Shown: positions 10,418 through 22,800 of the stretch, in pieces | Numbering within the stretch: position 1 is the first letter of the stretch | How the letters are laid out: each line of letters opens with the position of its first letter | From: Erigeron canadensis | Lineage: Eukaryota > Streptophyta > Magnoliopsida > Asterales > Asteraceae | Reading direction: 5' to 3' | DNA length: 64,000 bases | Assembly: GCF_010389155.1 (NCBI RefSeq) | Contig: NC_057767.1 | Span: 7,857,765-7,921,764 of the forward strand | Translations under genes and position numbers: made by a program | Notes under the pieces: model-generated | Told to the model about the DNA's origin: nothing | The model's database searches: none | Seen by the model: only the letters and a program-made list of their open reading frames with translations

Positions 10418-12986
10418 CATTATGATGATTAGAGTAATAACAGAAGAAACTAACAAACGAACATATTTCACACCATGGGATTATGCCGTGTTATCTGTAA
10501 ACTACATTCGAAAAGGCCTCCTTTACCTCTTACCAAAAAACATGCATGACTGCCTTAATTCTTAGATCACCTCAAACATTCTCTTTCAACAACACTTATT
10601 TATTTCCACCCGGCCGCTCGCAGCCCGTCTAGCCACCCAAAAACTCGAAAACCCACCTTCACTTGTTATTTTCATTAACCCGGAAAATACCCCCGTAGCT
10701 AGGTTTATTCATGGGAAGGTGAATTTGACTATGGATGACATTCCTTGCACCCACACATGGACAAATTATAGTTTGAACATTATAAATATATAGTTGACAC
10801 TTAATTAATTTTTAAAGTCCTAATAAGAGTAGGTTTTGTTTTAACTACTAATTCTACAACTTCTAAATTAACTACTATACTATGCAGAATTTTAAACATT
10901 AAAGAGTAAAAACCATATGTTCCTGACTTTTTGTGCCGTCGTTCTAGTTAATTATGAGTCAATCCGCTTATTTTACATAGGGAATTATAAGTCATCCTAA
11001 ACATTAGCCTAAAATTGATAATAGAGTAAATTACACTTTTCGTCTCTGAAGTTGGCACGTTTTGCACTTTTCGTCCCTTAAGTGAAAAAATTACAATTTT
11101 GACCATAAAGTTGGCAGATTTTTTCAATCATCGTCCCTCGCCAAACGGTGTAAGTTTTAGCCGTTAAGTCTCACACGTGCAAAACACGTTAGAGACTGAA
11201 AGTGCACAAATTTACAAGTTCAGGGACGAAGACTGAAATTAACTTTATCTTCTCTGGCTGAGTGGCCGGAAAATTCGACGGAAAACTTAAAATGCCGATA
11301 TCTCACTCGTTTCTTTGAATTAGACCACGAAACCACCACCAAACTTCTCAAAATTAATTTCCGCATGAATCCTAACCAAAAGATGTCAGATTCAACACTT
11401 TCCGAAAAACTCAAAATCTCGCCAGAAAACCAAGAAAGTAGCTACAGTGATCCATCCAATTGAAAGTAGCTACTCATCTAACACATGCATATATATTTAG
11501 AGTTTATAGAATACAATACATAAACATATATATAGTTAATAAACCTCTGTGAAAAGTAAAGGACTTTCTTTAATTAGGTATTCATCTAAATTATTTATTT
11601 ATTATTATTACTTTTTTTTGAAGGACTAGTTGTTTGTGGTTATAACTCAAGACTTGAAACATGGTTTTAGACAAAAATGACCAACTAAAAGCTGTTGTGC
11701 AAAACTAAAACTAAAACTCGGAAATACTATAATGCATGAAAAAAATGGAGCAAAACTAAAACTCGGAAATATTAATAATTGGAAAATACATACCACGAGT
11801 TTTCCATTGGCAGATGTCATTACAACACTTTCCGGCGAGATTTTGAGTTTTCCGGCAAGTGTTGAATTTGAAAATTTTTTGTTAGGATTTGTGCGGAAAT
11901 TAATTTTGAAAAGCTTGGTGGTGGTTTCGTGGTCTAATTCGAAGAAACGAGTGAAAAATCGGCATTTTAAGTTTTCCGGCGAATTTTCCAGCCACTCAGC
12001 CGGAGAAGATAAAGTAAATTTTAGTTTTCGTCCCTGAACTTGTAGATTTGTGCACTTTCAGTCTCTAACGTGTTTTGCACGTGTGAGACTTAACGGCTAA
12101 AACTTACACCGTTTGGCGAGAGACGATGATTGAAAAAATCTGCAAATTTTAAGGTTAAAATTGTAACTTTTTCATTTAAGGGACGAAAAGTGCAAAACTT
12201 GTCAACTTCAGGGACAAAAAGTGTAATTTACTCTTGATAATATCTGATCCCTTGATTTACTACATAAAATTGCTACAAATGTTCATTAAAAATGTGTTAG
12301 GAAAATTTTTTGGCTCCACTCCTATCTCATGTCTTCCAATTATGAAAAGATGGGTTCCACCAAAATCCGACCCGATACTCTCCCTTCCGTTTGCCCGTGA
12401 AGATGAGTACATGTGCAGGCCAAATCCTTCGCTTTTAAGAGAACGAATATTTCATCTATCATCAAAGTCTCTTTCTTAAAAAACTTACGTTGAAAGTGAA
12501 TCTAAAGTGTAATGCTACGAAAATCTCCACATTGGAGTCTCTATCAACTGTTTTGTGGCAAAAGCATCACTCGAGCACTGGATTTTCGAGCTGATAAGAA
12601 ACTCGGCTGCAAAATAGAGGCAGATTATCCCCATCCCTGCCTCAAAATTATCTCAGTAATGTTAAACTGAAAAATTTAAATTAGTCGATTTGAAAAATTA
12701 CTTTTTCTTATTTGAAACACAATATCCACAATTCCACATACAAATTAAATAGCAACCTCACTAGGATTTACCATATTCTAAGTAATTCAGTTTAAGCTTT
12801 GACAGCCACAACAACCGCTGGAGAGTTGCTGGGTGGGTGGCAAGGATGTTGGATGAAGGGGTTGTAAACCATGGTGATAAAGCGATCAGAGATTAGATGG
12901 ATTCGTGGGTAAAGCGTCCATTTGTGTATTAGATGAATTAAATTTTTTTTATCCTAGAAGCATACAAATGGCAAGTAAGCGTAATG
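10418..12986 (+). pseudogene. Broken third BAHD acyltransferase copy
   Basis: Exon-1-like sequence (about 10430-10755) lacks the first codons, has stops and small deletions, and ends well before the HXXXD region. Exon-2-like sequence (about 12298-12660) keeps the phase-matched AG acceptor but has an early stop after the residues corresponding to SSKSLS, and further indels. Exon-3-like sequence (about 12783-12986) has stops and is cut off just after the block matching KSIQM of copy 2. Between exon-like blocks 1 and 2 lies a 1.2-kb foldback Mutator-like element. Sequence just before the first block (10363-10427) resembles the 3' flank of copy 1 rather than a BAHD promoter. The catalytic histidine segment is absent, so the copy cannot encode an enzyme. 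Confidence 0.85.
11024..12233. mobile_element. Foldback Mutator-like element with ~400-bp inverted arms
   Basis: The terminal inverted repeats start GAGTAAATTACAC and extend about 400 bp (arms about 11024-11431 and 11828-12233). A perfect 9-bp target duplication, TTGATAATA, flanks it at 11015-11023 and 12234-12242. The 9-bp duplication and long arms fit the Mutator superfamily. I see no transposase, so it is non-autonomous. It lies in the BAHD pseudogene. A related copy is at 50725-51972. Confidence 0.9.
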
Positions 12987-13217
12987 TCGTTTTTTATGAA
13001 TTTTAAATTTTAATATTTTTATGGTTTAAGAGAAGGTTAAGATGTAGATATTATCATAAAGATGTAAAAAAAACTGTTTTTAGTTTCTATTTAAGATAGA
13101 ATGACTTTTAAACAATCATTGACTTTTGATAACCACTTACTCAATGTTGATGGTAGATTTATGACTTTTCCAAAGTATCGGAGTATTTTGTATTCTCCGC
13201 CATAAAAATGTGAATAA

Positions 13218-13624
13218 TAGGGCCCATAGCTCAGTGAACTTTATAAAGACGCGGAACCACCCTGTCACGTACGAGTACGTGGTGTTAATTTCCCCATCCA
13301 CTCCGAATTGGAATACTAGGTATCATGCGGTTTCCTTAAGCATTACTTCAATGATTAAAAAATCATTTCCTTCGTATATGAGGTTTTGTGTTTAAGTCTT
13401 GGATAGGAGATAAGGAAGTCTGAAGGGACAGGGTTTACTCTTATTAATCGTCGTGCTTTTGAGCGGATTAGTAGGTGGTTTTTCCCCCATCGGGTATTTG
13501 AAATAGATATTTTTACTTCGAGGAAGCTCTCTAGCGCGGATCCGGTTAAGACAACGTATGCTAGATCTCTCGTTGTCGAATCGTGACACGAAGTTTTCAG
13601 CGAAATTTACCTTTTAAAAAAAAA
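13218..13624 (+). mobile_element. SINE-like retroposon
   Basis: A box-A-like stretch (CCCATAGCTCAGTGA) opens the unit at about 13222. A weak box-B-like stretch (GTTTAAGTCTTGGA) lies further in, at about 13389, and the unit ends in an A-run at 13615-13624. The box spacing is wider than usual, so this could be another tailed retroposon such as a LINE end. No protein is encoded. Confidence 0.45.
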
Positions 13625-14770
13625 AGCTATCATGAGCGGTGTTTGTCTTAGCCTTGTTTTGAAGCTTATATATTTAAGCCACTTATGAGTTTTTTTTTTC
13701 TTTTTAATTTTAATTCAAGTAAATTCATAAGTTCTAAATTAACTCACAAAAAAAGGACTTACACAAAAACATAATAAGCATATGTAAAGTGATGCTTTAC
13801 AACAATTACGTACATGATCGAATTGTTGTTTAAAAAAAGTATATTATGCATATTTACAACGGTTAAGTATTTTGAGATGTATCTACCTTGTACATTTTTC
13901 TTATTGTTTGAAAACAACTTTCATTTTGTTCATGGTATTTAATTAACTTGCAAAATTGAACGAATTATGTAGGTAATGAGCTAAATGCTGATGTGGAGGT
14001 CACTCATTGTACCACGTTTCATATGCCAGTCGATGGTGTCACGTTAATATCCGACCGATTTCTTACACGATTTGTTCAATTTTGTAAGTTAACTACATAC
14101 AATAATCCGGATGAAAGTTGTTTTCACAATATAGGAAAAGTTTACCAGTACATACATCCTCAAATACTTAACCCTATTAAAATTATAAATTAATTCCGTT
14201 GTAATATTCACCTTGGATACAAATTCTCACACAAGATAGATTCATATGTCAATACAACCAAATACTGAGTAAAAAGGTGAAAAATAAAAACAAAACATTA
14301 CAGGATATAGTAGCATATATACCCTAGCCATGATTATAATTTAGGGATTATGATCCTTTTACGTTTTAATTATTTTTTTCAAGTTAGTGATTTGGTGAGA
14401 AAAGAAAAATAACGAGTCATTAGCATTATTTGGTTGTGACCCTTCATAATGCTAGGAGCTATATATCATTAATTCAACTTGATGGAATCAAACTTGAGAT
14501 TCAGAGACTACAATTAGAAGGTTGGTGAAAATTTAATTATTTTTGCTATGAAAAAAACTATTGAAAATCTTTAATTATGTTTAAAAATAAAGATTTTTTC
14601 TGACAGAAGGTTGAAGATTTAAACATTGAACCAATTGCTTTCGTACGTACCAGAAGGTACCGTACAATGTTGCGGTGATTACGGCAGTGATAATAGCGAC
14701 GACGGGTGACAGTAACAATGTGATTATTATTGTAAAAGTTTTGATATAAAGGATGTAGTGTACATAATAT
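13625..14770. other. Gene-free stretch between SINE and hAT-like element
   Basis: No exon of the BAHD cluster and no element ends were recognised. The 66-codon frame at 13993-14193 has no recognisable motif and is probably chance. Confidence 0.5.
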
Positions 14771-15628
14771 TAGGGGTGTTCATGGTCCGGATTGGTTCGG
14801 TCTTGACAAAATTTTAAACCGAACCGACATTTCCGGTTTTAAAATTTATCAAACCAAACCAAACCAAACCAAGTGTATTGTCTAACCGGACCAAACCAAA
14901 TCAAACCATATAAGCTGGTCTGGTTTGTCCGGTTCGACGATTTCGTTTAGCATATGTTTTTTTCCTTATTTCTCTATATATTTATGCATATTTTTTTTAT
15001 ATGAAACAAATATACAATACAAATAAAAAGACATTTCATAATATTTATATATTTCAATTGCTAAAGAAATTTATAGATGTTAAACAAAAATGTCCCCAAT
15101 AACTTTAATATATATGTGAAGGGAAAATTTATTTAGAGTTCACCTTATTATAGTCCAAAAAGGGTCCATTGATTTTCTTCCATCGCCTGAAATTCCAGCC
15201 ACCTCCTACCACCACCACCATCATCTCCGACCACCATCATGATTTTCTAGTCGACGACGACCACCGTCACCACGACTTACACATGTGTAACGAACCTGAT
15301 TCTCGCCGGAAAAGTCACCGGAGAAGATGGACGGTCTTACACATTTGTAAGTTAACTTACACATGTGTAAGTTATATGGACCCTTTTTGGACTCTAAATA
15401 AGGTAGACTCTATATAACCTGTCCCTATATGTGAATTAAATATACATATATATTATTTGGTCCAGTCCGATTTTTGACGGTTTGTTCTTTGCTCAAGCTG
15501 TAACCGGACCAGGGAATCCGGTTTTCCAAAAGTTAAATCGTCAAACCAGACTTTAACAACTCAATCCGACTAAATCAATACAAGTACCCCAGTTTGGTTC
15601 GATTTTGACAGTTTAATGAACATCCCTA
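14771..15628. mobile_element. hAT-like element TAGGGGTGTTCATGG
   Basis: The ends TAGGGGTGTTCATGG and TGAACATCCCTA are inverted. The arms are made of AACCGGACC/CCGGTT words. No target duplication was recognised. A 280-bp unit is nested inside. Confidence 0.6.
15133..15412. mobile_element. Nested MITE with GTCCAAAAAGGGTCC ends
   Basis: The left end (TAGAGTTCACCTTATTATAG then TCCAAAAAGGGTCCA) and the right end are near complements over about 35 bp. The His/Asp-rich ORF inside is not gene-like. Confidence 0.6.
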
Positions 15629-15793
15629 GTAGGTATCTTAAGGATCAAAATATATATGTTATAAATAATTTTATTAAGGTTATTATAGATATACCAGGTG
15701 AAAATATTTAAATTTACAAATAAAAGAAGTGATAGTTTAGTTTTTTTTTTAAATCAAAAAGTTTAAAAAGAAAATGGTTTGTTTTATAGAGGC

Positions 15794-18700
15794 TGTAACA
15801 CCCCGCTAAAGCGGAATATACGGGATGCACAAATAAGCACAAGCACGCACAGTACAAGTTCAAACACAGCCAATAACATTAAAAGATAAGAAGTATCATA
15901 AGTTATTACAGAACATGTGATGAACCCAGAATTAGATAATATTCCAAAAGACAGAACAATTGTCTTAAATGATCTTGAACTCTGAACTCGAACAAGCAGA
16001 AGGGGGTCTTCACAGCTACAGATCTTGGAAGAACGAACAATCGCCAAAGGAGTGAGCTTAGAGAAGGAAGACTCCTATGCTAAAGGATCTACTAGTCTAG
16101 CCTGAAAAGCATGTAAGTTCAAAAGGGTCAACTACGAAAGTAGTTGGTGAGATTCACATAAAGAACTTAATAGTTATACATAGTATTAATATATATCAAG
16201 AACAAGTCATAAGATCAGTACGTTTATCAAAAGTACTTTGTAATAGTAAGAACAATAATAAAAAAAAATAAGTAATGCACCCTGTACGTAAGTATATAAT
16301 CACTGCTAACCCGATTGGCCAAATATGATCCATAATGTGCCAGTTAAGCTCACATAGTCACGTAAGCTAAATATGATCTAGATCAGAACAAGTACAGATA
16401 ATATGCATCCTCCAGAACTATAGAGAATGAGGGTGGGCCTACCCTAACAGCGCTGTCCATAATTACCTACGGTTCATTCCCTGAACTGTGGGACATGAAT
16501 TGATAGCAGTAAAAATAGAACTCATACATTGAACAGTAAGTACATAATAACGACATGTATATCAATATGAATGTATTCTAGATCCTGCCCATTCAAGATC
16601 TAAATACACTTTAGAAGATAATTCAGAATCATTTCATAAGTATTTTCATACGATCATATAATAGTTTTCATGCTTTTCACGTAGAATAGTTCATGAACGT
16701 ATATATATATATATAAGTACAAAATAGTTTTCATGCTTTTCAGTCCCCGATAAAGAACATGAACAAAATGTACGAAAAGGGGATAAGTAAACCCACAGTG
16801 ATCTGGTACAGCACAGTTATTGAGCACAAAGAACAAGCACAGAGATAGATGGGTTATATCTATCGGAATCCAAACACACCTTGACAGAAGCCTAAGTACA
16901 CGTTGTTGATCATATAATATGTACACATATTAGTCTTGATGATCAATTAATCACAAAAATGTTCTTGATGATCCGATGATTTGGTCTTTAATGGACTTAG
17001 AACGTTTTGACACAAAATGGACTTTAAGTACTCGAACTGAACTCGTTTTGTACATCTTTGACACACACGACATAATTATGTAGTCCGTAGTTTGATCATA
17101 ACTTTCCTTGTGAACTTTAGCTATAACAAGTCATTAATTGAACTCAGTTAGGGTTTGTACAAAATCAGATCGTTCATTAAACAATTGAAGAAACATGTGA
17201 AAGTGGAATTATAGTTCGAGGTCGTCTAGGGTTTTGTACAAAATTAGGTCATCTCCATATGTAATTTAGAAAAGATCGTTTTAAGTTTCTCAAGTTCAAG
17301 TCGTTTTGATTCAAGCCCAAGTTCCAATCGATTCAATGTTTTATCTTAAGGGTCGTGTTGGCACCGCTTCACATTTGAGTTTCTTCAGGATCCAAACTGC
17401 TTCCCAAATTACCAAGTAAGAACAGAAGAGATCGTCCTAGGTTTAGGTTCATTTAGATCGTTCTGGGTTTAGGTTCATTTAGATCGTTTCACTGCTTCAT
17501 CTTTAGATCGTCTTAGCTGCTTCATCATTTAGATCGTCTTAGCTTTAGGTTAATTTAGATCGTTTCATTAGACAGCCTTTTCAGATCGTTCTACAAGCTG
17601 GCAAAGAGATCGTTCCAACTAGCAAAAGAGATCGTTCCAACTTTTAAAAGAGAAAAGATCGTTTTATAGTTATAAGCAGGAAGAGATCGTTTTAATTTCA
17701 GTTCAAAAGAGATCGTTCTAGTAAAAAGCAAAAGGGATCGTTTTGGCATGGACTGACTTTAGATCATTCTAGGGTGAATCCCAATTGGATCGTTTCACCA
17801 TTCTGATCGTTCTAGCATTCAACTTAACACCATAATCATGACTAAAGTCGATTCAACATGAGATTGAGCGAAACCGATCATATGATCAGTTACCCAGAAT
17901 GTGAATCAACATCAAGCCAACACAAACACGAAACAACATCGAGTAACAACAGTATAGGAGCTCAAGAACATGTTGCAGCAACTCTATAACATCCCACGAG
18001 CCAAACAGCCAAGAAATTACATCCATAGAGGTCTAGGTCGATCTTGGAACGAGTTAGGACGTAATATTAGTACATATTAACATATTAACACTATTTTCTT
18101 ATCACATTTTCAGATTTCAGGATCAAATTAACACATGAACACTTTGAACTTCAAGAACAAGTTATGTTCATATTTGAAAATGGGTTTTGCAAATTAAATC
18201 GTGTTATGACTCAAATTTGTTCATCAAAATGATGTTAAACACATTTGGACACAAACCCATTGCTTATAAACATGATTTTCAAACAAAATCGGACCAAATC
18301 ATCAAGAACAAGAATATAAAAAGTACACTTTTGTTTTGACCAAATTCTCAAAAGATGTTGTTATTACCTGTGATTTGTTGCTAGAAACGTGTTTTGATCG
18401 TCACAAGGAACCCAAAAGTACAAATGATTTCACAAAAACAACTCAAGATCAAAAGGGTGATTTTTAGTGTGTGAAAAGGTAGTGGAAGTGTTCCTGACTA
18501 TGTGTTTTTAGAGAGAGAGAGGTGTTTGGAGGTGATGAATGAATAGTGAATTTTCTCACACTACAATATTCTATGTATACATTTTCCAAATGAATGCACT
18601 AGGTATTTCCAAGGGACTATTTGTGAACATTTTGCACTAGAACAATTATGGACATGAACATTTATGAACCGAACCTTCATATTTTATCGAATTAATTCAT

Positions 18701-18867
18701 AATCCGTCACATAAATCAAGATTTAAGATCTAATTGACCTTCAAATAAGCACATATTTTAAGTCTAAAGTACGTCAAGAACTTAAATAGATTGGACTGTC
18801 TAGCCGTTCAGATGACGAAAGTACGATCTAAGAGCTTAATTAGAATATTCGTAAGGCGGTTGTTACA
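15794..18867. mobile_element. Solo LTR, 3.07 kb
   Basis: It starts TGTAACACCCCGC, ends GGCGGTTGTTACA, and is flanked by a perfect 5-bp duplication GAGGC (15789-15793 and 18868-18872). No internal retroelement region or second LTR is present, so it is a solo LTR left by recombination. The end sequences resemble Ty3/gypsy-type LTRs. It contains an array of AGATCGTT words at 17400-17830. Confidence 0.88.
17400..17830. repeat. Array of AGATCGTT words inside the solo LTR
   Basis: About 16 copies of (A/G)GATCGT(T/C)NNA occur every 20-40 bp, interspersed with unrelated sequence. Several earlier copies occur near 17168 and 17273. It is not a simple tandem repeat. Confidence 0.75.
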
Positions 18868-18947
18868 GAGGCGTAAAGATATTTTCGATTTAAACTTCCT
18901 AATGAAACTTTGTCAAGAAAAAAAAAACAATTATATAGTTAAATGAT

Positions 18948-20282
18948 GAGAAAATGTCACAAATGGTCCTTGTAGTTTGTCACATTCGCATTTTGCCCCT
19001 GGTGTTTTTTTTCCATTGCAACTGGCCCCTGACTTTTTCATTTTCGTTAGCAGAAGCCACTGATACTAACTTCTGTTAAATTTCGCCGTTTAACCAACCA
19101 CAAGGACTAAATGTGATAAAACAATAAATACATTAAGTGAATCTAATATACACACATGTAAATCTATATCTATGTCTCTGTAACTTATTTATATGTAAAA
19201 ATATAGAAACAATCCATTAATTATCATACATTTTCATATCTCCAGCTCTTCATAATCTCTTCCCAAAAATAATTCATACACATACTGACATACAATATAT
19301 GTATATAGATATATGTTTAGATCTATTATTATTCCCCAAACAAAATTTTTTTAATTTTTCCAACAAAAATATCTTATCCATGAAACAATAATCATTCAAA
19401 TACTAGATTTGTGATTTGTAACTCAACTTCCAAACTCTATATCTATAAAGAATTACGGAGAAAAACGAAAAGCATATCCATGGTGGTTTGGTGGCGGCGA
19501 CGCAGTGACGGTCGAGTATCTTAGTGACAATATTGACATCGATTGCATGTGGCTATTAAAGCTTTAGAATATGAACAACAAATCAAAGATTGTGGCTATT
19601 AAAGATTCATGAGTGTGATTTTCTTGAAACTATATATTTTTTTGTCTATTGTAATTTAGATTTTTTTGGATCGAAACCAAGTAATGATTTTGTCATGCAT
19701 AAACAATTAGAAAATGGGTTTTTCTAAATGAACAGGTGATCATGAAAACCATGAAAACTTTTGGTTTTGTGTTCAAGAATTTTGATAGATTGATGGATGG
19801 ATTGATCTTTGCAAGTGTTTAATGTTTTGAAATTTAAGGGTAGTTTTAGTTTTAATATTGTAAACCAAAAACTGTAGACTAAAAACGTATGAGATTGACC
19901 CTGCGTATGATATATATATGTATTCATAATTATTTGTGTGTATATTTGTTTAAAGATATGGTAATTTAAAAGATATGGTGATTTAAATCTTCGTTGTTTG
20001 ATTTTATTATTATCATTACTAGTGAAGGAAATTTGGAAAAACCATGTTTGGCTGGATTTTAGTGGTGGTGGAAGAAGGAGAAGGAAGGAGGAAGAAGAAG
20101 AATGATGTTTTATTTAAATGGACAATTATATCCTCACTAACGGTCATAAACTAACGAATGTTAGTGTTAGGGACTTCTGGCAACGAAAATGAAAAAGTCA
20201 GGGACCATTTACAACAAAAAAAAAACACAGAGAGCAAAATACGAATGTAACAAACCACATGGGCCATTTGTGACATTTTCTC
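18948..20282. mobile_element. Mutator-like non-autonomous element upstream of BAHD copy 2
   Basis: The inverted ends GAGAAAATGTCACAAATGG are about 160 bp long, and the 9-bp duplication TTAAATGAT is perfect (18939-18947 and 20283-20291). The interior (19110-20120) encodes no convincing protein. The ends resemble those of the element at 3247-5290 (GAGAATTATCACAAATCG), so the two belong to related families. Confidence 0.88.
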
Positions 20283-20441
20283 TTAAATGATTTTAAAAGT
20301 ATATATAATAAGATTATAGGTGCTTTCTATGTACTTTCATAAAGTGCTTTCATGTCCAAGTTTCTGAACTTTGACTATGTCATCCTATTTTAAATTAGTG
20401 TACAATTAAAGTAATTCATTTACCAACCCCCATTGATATAG

Positions 20442-20449
20442 TATAAAAG
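20442..20449 (+). promoter_or_regulatory. TATA box of BAHD copy 2
   Basis: TATAAAAG lies 68 bp before the ATG, followed by a CATCATCACC stretch also found in copy 1. Similarity between the two promoters fades just upstream of this box. Confidence 0.6.
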
Positions 20450-20509
20450 CCATCATCACCTTCTCTTTTCAAGTAGTCAAATTGATCTAATTAAGCAACC
20501 TTAGTTTCA

Positions 20510-22765
20510 ATGAAGTCTCCAAGTGTTGAGATCATTTCAGATTGTTTCATAAAACCTGAAATAATAACAGAAGAAACCAACAAACCAACATATTTGTCAC
20601 CATGGGATTATTGCATGTTGTCTGTAAATTACATTCAAAAAGGTCTCCTTTACCCCTTACCAAAAAACCAAGATCAATTCAACATGACCACCTACTTAGA
20701 TGACCTCAAAAGCTCTCTTTCAACAACTCTAACCCATTTTCACCCACTCGCGGCCCGTCTAGCCACACGAAAACTCGAAAACTCGCCTTCATTCGTTGTT
20801 TTCATTAACCCGGAAAATAGCCCGGGAGCTAGATTTATTCATGGGAAAGTGAATTTGACTATAGATGATATTCTTGGACCAAATGATGTCCCATTGATTG
20901 TTCAGTCTTTTTTTGATCATCACAAAGCTATTGATCATGATGGTCATGAAATGTCGTTGCTTTCGGTTCAAGTCACCGAGCTCGTTGATGGGATTTTTAT
21001 TGGGTGTTCAATTAATCATATGCTGGTTGATGGTTCTTCATTTTGGCATTTCTTCAACTCTTGGTCAGAAGTTTTCAATTCCAAAGGACAAAATGGTAAT
21101 TTCATGATCTCTTAATTTATCTCTTGTGATGTAAATCATGTGATTGAGGGCGGTCAAAGAATCAAAATATTTGAATCTTTTTAAAAATTGAAATTTATTT
21201 TTGTTTTTGACATTTGAATAATTAGAGTCTCTTTATTTCACTTATCAAAAATCAAAAATGTCATTCGAAAATATATTATTTTTAGGTTGATTATTTTCAT
21301 TTTTAAATATCTTTTCAATAGATAAATATTAAAGACTCTGTATTACTATTTAAATGTATCTGTTTTTAAAATTAAAAAAATCGTATCTGTTAATAAAAAA
21401 ATCCAAAACTAAGTCAGTCAGGCATTCACGACACATCACTTAAAAGTTTTAAATTTGTATCATACCAAAATTTAATATATATAAAAAGTCGTTAACCCCG
21501 TGACTATTCGCTTAAAAAGACATGAGCACCGTTACTTAAACATTACAAATATGTAGTTCATAATTGATTTTTTCAGTTGTAACAAATATGAGTAGGTTTT
21601 AATTTAACTACTATGCAGAATTTAGGTTCCTACTAAAGTACTAAACATAAGGACATTTTGTATAACTATTACCCGATCAGCTTATTTTATATACAAACAA
21701 ACTTTACTAATTTTTCTTTCGAATGTGCCAGGAAAATTTTCTAGTTTCGTTCCTATCTCGCGTCCTCCGATCATAGAAAGATGGGTTCCACCAGGATCCG
21801 ACCCGATACTCTCCCTTCCATTTACTCATGAAGATGAGTACATCGACAGGCCAAATCCTCCGTTGCTAAGAGAACGAATATTCCATTTATCATCAGCGTC
21901 TCTTTCTAAACTTAAATCGAAAGTGAATCTAGAGTGCAATACAACGAAAATCTCTACATTGCAGTCGCTATCAGCGGTTGTGTGGAGAAGCATCACTCGA
22001 GCACGGGGTTTTCCAGCTGATCAGGAAGTTGGCTGCAGATTGGCGATTAACAATAGAGGCAGATTATCTCCACCCCTGCCTCAAAATTACCTCGGTAATG
22101 TTAAACTTAAACTAGTCTAATTAAAAATTTACTTCTTTTAAAAGCAAATCTACTCTGTTTCTAAACTGCTCCAAATAATCTTAAAATTACCCATTTCATA
22201 ATTGAACCGTGAACTTCATCCCGAGAGGTATAAGCCAGAGTGGGCTAGCCCTACATTGACGCCACATTTTCTTTTAAAAACACAATATCCATATAACATA
22301 GAATTCACTCTGACTATAATTATTTACCATATTTCAGGTAATTCGATTCAAGCTTTGAGACACACAACAACCGCTGGAGAGTTGTTGGATCACAATGTCG
22401 GGTGGGTGGCAAGGATGTTGCATGAAGGGGTGGCTAACCATGGTGATAAGGCGATTAGAGAATACGTGGACTCGTGGGTTAAGCGTCCTTTTGTGTATAA
22501 GATGAATCAGTTTTTTGATCCTAAAAGCATACAAATGGGAAGTTCGCCGAGGTTTGATATGTATGGAAATGAATTCGGGTTGGGGAAAGGATTGGCGGTT
22601 TTGAGTGGGTATGCTAATAAGTTTGACGGGAAGGTGACGTTGTATGAAGGACGAGACGGAGGAGGAAGCATGGATTTGGAAGTCTGTTTGTTGCCAGAAA
22701 ATATGGAAGCTTTTGAATCTGATCAAGAATTCATGAGTATTGTTAATGGTGAAATTGACATATGA
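20510..22765 (+). CDS. BAHD (HXXXD-type) acyltransferase, copy 2, three exons
   Basis: Exons 20510-21095, 21732-22094 and 22338-22765 have exactly the same lengths and splice phases as copy 1 (586, 363 and 428 bp) and give 458 aa. The catalytic motif is HMLVD (His170, Asp174). The DFGWG-equivalent is EFGLG, as in copy 1. The protein is close to copy 1 in exons 1 and 2 and becomes identical from SSPRFDMYG to the C-terminus, so the 3' end is recently shared or homogenised. A Mutator-like element ends 228 bp upstream of the ATG, so proximal promoter control may differ from copy 1. The gene is convergent with the RING-H2 ligase. It is probably an active acyl-CoA-dependent transferase of unknown substrate. 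Confidence 0.9.
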
Positions 22766-22794
22766 AGAAAAAAGATAATCATATGTAAGAATGT

Positions 22795-22800
22795 AATAAA
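22795..22800 (+). terminator. Poly(A) signal of BAHD copy 2
   Basis: AATAAA lies 30 bp after the stop, at the same offset as in copy 1. Confidence 0.5.

Noticed and set aside
14771..15628. Assigning an 8-bp target duplication to this hAT-like element
   Set aside because: The flanks GTACATAATAT and GTAGGTATC do not match, so the duplication was not claimed.
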